From Tiliqua scincoides (Eukaryota; Chordata; Lepidosauria; Squamata; Scincidae), in the NCBI RefSeq assembly GCF_035046505.1, contig NC_089823.1, positions 36,070,388 to 36,134,387 on the forward strand: 64,000 bases of DNA, given 5' to 3'. The notes under the pieces are model-generated. The model was not told the origin of the DNA, did not search any database, and saw only the letters and a program-made list of their open reading frames with translations. Positions within the stretch are counted from its first letter, which is position 1; each line of letters starts with the position of its first letter. A program made the translations under genes and the position numbers. Positions 62,330 to 64,000 of this stretch are shown here, in pieces.

Positions 62330-63330
62330 ACAGCCCCACTGGATCAGGCCATAGGCCCATCTAGTCCAACTTCCTGTATCTCACAGCGGCCCACCAAATG
62401 CCCCAGGGAGCACACCAGATAACAAGAGACCTCATCCTTGTGCCCTCCCTTGCACCTGGCCTTCTGACATAGCCCATTTCTAAAATCAGGAGGTTGCGCA
62501 TACACATCGTGGCTTGTAACCCGTAATGGATTTTTCCTCCAGAAACTTGTCCAATCCCTTTTTAAAGGCATCCAGGCTAGATGCCGTCACCACATCCTGT
62601 GGCAAGGAGTTCCACAGACCAACCACAAGCTGTGTAAAGAAATATTTTCTCTTGTCTGTTCTAACTTTCCCAACACTCAATTTTAGTGGATGTCCCCTGG
62701 TTCTGGTGTTATGTGAGAGTGTAAAGAGCATCTCCCTATCCACTCTATCCATCCCCTGCATAATTTTATATGTCTCAATCATGTCCCCCCTCAGGCGTCT
62801 CTTTTCTAGGCTGAAGAGGCCCAAACGCCGTAGCCTTTCCTCGTAACGAAGGTGCCCCAGCCCCATAATCATCTTAGTCGCTATCTTTTGCACCTTTTCC
62901 ATTTCCACTATGTCTTTTTTGAGATGCGGCAACCAGAACTGGACACAATACTCCAGGTGTGGCCTTTCCATCGATTTGTACAACGGCATTATAATATTAG
63001 CCATTTTGTTCTCAATACCTTACCTAATGATCCCAAGCATAGAATTGGCCTTCTTAACTGCCACTGCACATTGGGTCGACACTTTCATCGACCTGTCCAC
63101 CACCACCCCAAGATCTCTCTCCTGATCTGTTACAGACAGCTCAGAACCCATCAGCCTATATCTAAAGTTTTGATTTTTTGCCCCAATCTGCATGACTTTA
63201 CACTTACTGACATTGAAGCGCATCTGCCATTTTGTTGCCCATTCTGCCAGTCTGGAGAGATCCTTCTGGAGCTCCTCACAATCACTTCTGGTCTTCACCA
63301 CTCGGCAAAGTTTGGTGTTAGCTTTGTCTC
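62330..63330 (-). mobile_element. CR1 LINE, longest 3' copy in the window
   Basis: The minus-strand frames 63301-63020 (VKTRSDCEELQKDLSRLAEW, MRFNVSKCKVMQIG) and 63004-62486 (RPHLEYCVQFWLPHLKKDIV, WNSLPQDVV) are the C-terminal CR1 ORF2. They are shifted against each other by one frameshift near 63010. It is 5'-truncated near 63330. The 3' end is cut by the 5S-SINE insertion at 62320. Confidence 0.93.
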
Positions 63331-64000
63331 TGGCTCAGCATGGGCAGAGAGCTAACATATATGTCTTGTAAATACTGTTTTTTTCTGCAGCAATCCTCCA
63401 TCGCTAATAGGATGGTGAGGCCAATACTTAGCATAAGATACCAAAAATGTTATTTTGTTATATGCTTGTAGGTATAGTTTTGCAGCTTATTTGTTTCTTT
63501 ACCTGCAATTATGGTTTATTGTGATGCATAGGAATACCCCCACGGGTTAACATGGGAATAGCTTTAACTTTTATGCATGTGTCTTTAAGTTCAGTGATGC
63601 TTGCAACAAAGTCAGCCTGCAAACAATTGCAGCCTGAGATTGAAACAAGACTCATCTAAATACTCATTTGTGATAGGATGACTGAATAGACTGGGTAGTA
63701 ATTTAACCTATAGACTGTGTTGGAGATATACACACCAGATATTTCTACAAACTCTTGTTGTTCTGTGAACCTTTATTCCTAAGAAATTATTAATTGTTGA
63801 AGCAAAGAGCTGCTGCTACAACCTGGTCTCCTAAGATGGTATCCTCCAACCATGTCACAGCAATGCTGCACATTTAAATCAAATCATTCTGAGGGTGTGA
63901 AAAGTTTTTCACATTATAGATGGCTGCCTTGTTCAAGTGCTAGTTTCAGAAGCTGCATGTAAGTGACCATAAGGGTGCAATCCTAACCCCTTATGTCAGT
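63331..64000. other. Right edge of window, unassigned
   Basis: No gene. From 63972 the sequence GGGTGCAATCCTAACCCCTT looks like the beginning of a GC-rich dispersed repeat of the type at 26.2 kb, cut by the window end. Confidence 0.35.

Noticed and set aside
1-64000. LTR retrovirus-like element, Polinton or CRISPR-like array
   Set aside because: No paired long terminal repeats, capsid or envelope-like protein content, and no array of regularly spaced identical short repeats were seen.

Overview
The window is vertebrate nuclear DNA, almost certainly from a squamate reptile (lizard or snake). The evidence is spliced genes with long introns, many copies of reptile-type CR1 LINEs, tRNA-derived and 5S-rRNA-derived SINEs, and numerous short hAT-like DNA transposons. 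I cannot name the species. No LTR retrovirus-like or other capsid-bearing element was recognised.

Three host genes are supported, in the order known for human 3q12: NIT2 (+), TOMM70 (-), LNP1 (+). Positions 155-890 hold the last two coding exons of NIT2 (omega-amidase). TOMM70 (mitochondrial import receptor TOM70) is complete on the minus strand from 35178 down to 10439. It has 12 coding exons, all with GT/AG junctions and matching phases, giving a predicted 586-residue protein. LNP1 is complete in its coding part on the plus strand (43371-51295, three coding exons, 187 residues). NIT2 and TOMM70 are tail to tail with about 9.5 kb between stop codons. TOMM70 and LNP1 are head to head around a CpG-rich segment (about 34.74-35.46 kb) that probably serves as a shared promoter. 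The next gene expected downstream of LNP1 is not visible by 64 kb.

Nearly everything else is repeat. Layered insertions can be read directly: a tRNA-SINE inside a CR1 inside a hAT-like MITE (58.2-58.9 kb); a hAT inside a CR1 (18.9-19.8 kb); a CR1 inside a DNA transposon (17.9-18.8 kb); and a LINE with a twin-priming 5' inversion inside one arm of a large inverted repeat (36.6-39.35 kb). Several hAT-like copies keep perfect 8-bp target duplications. A 5S-rRNA-derived composite SINE at 61.9-62.3 kb shares its 3' tail with the LINE at 36.7 kb, so a LINE and its probable SINE partner occur in one window. Long fold-back structures lie at 11.25-11.70, 39.35-39.66 and 45.51-45.73 kb. A CR1 segment was amplified into five tandem units of about 104 bp next to the TOMM70/LNP1 promoter region.

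The least explained item is a 312-bp proline-rich open frame on the minus strand (41775-42086), flanked by good splice sites, lying between TOMM70 and the LNP1 coding exons.
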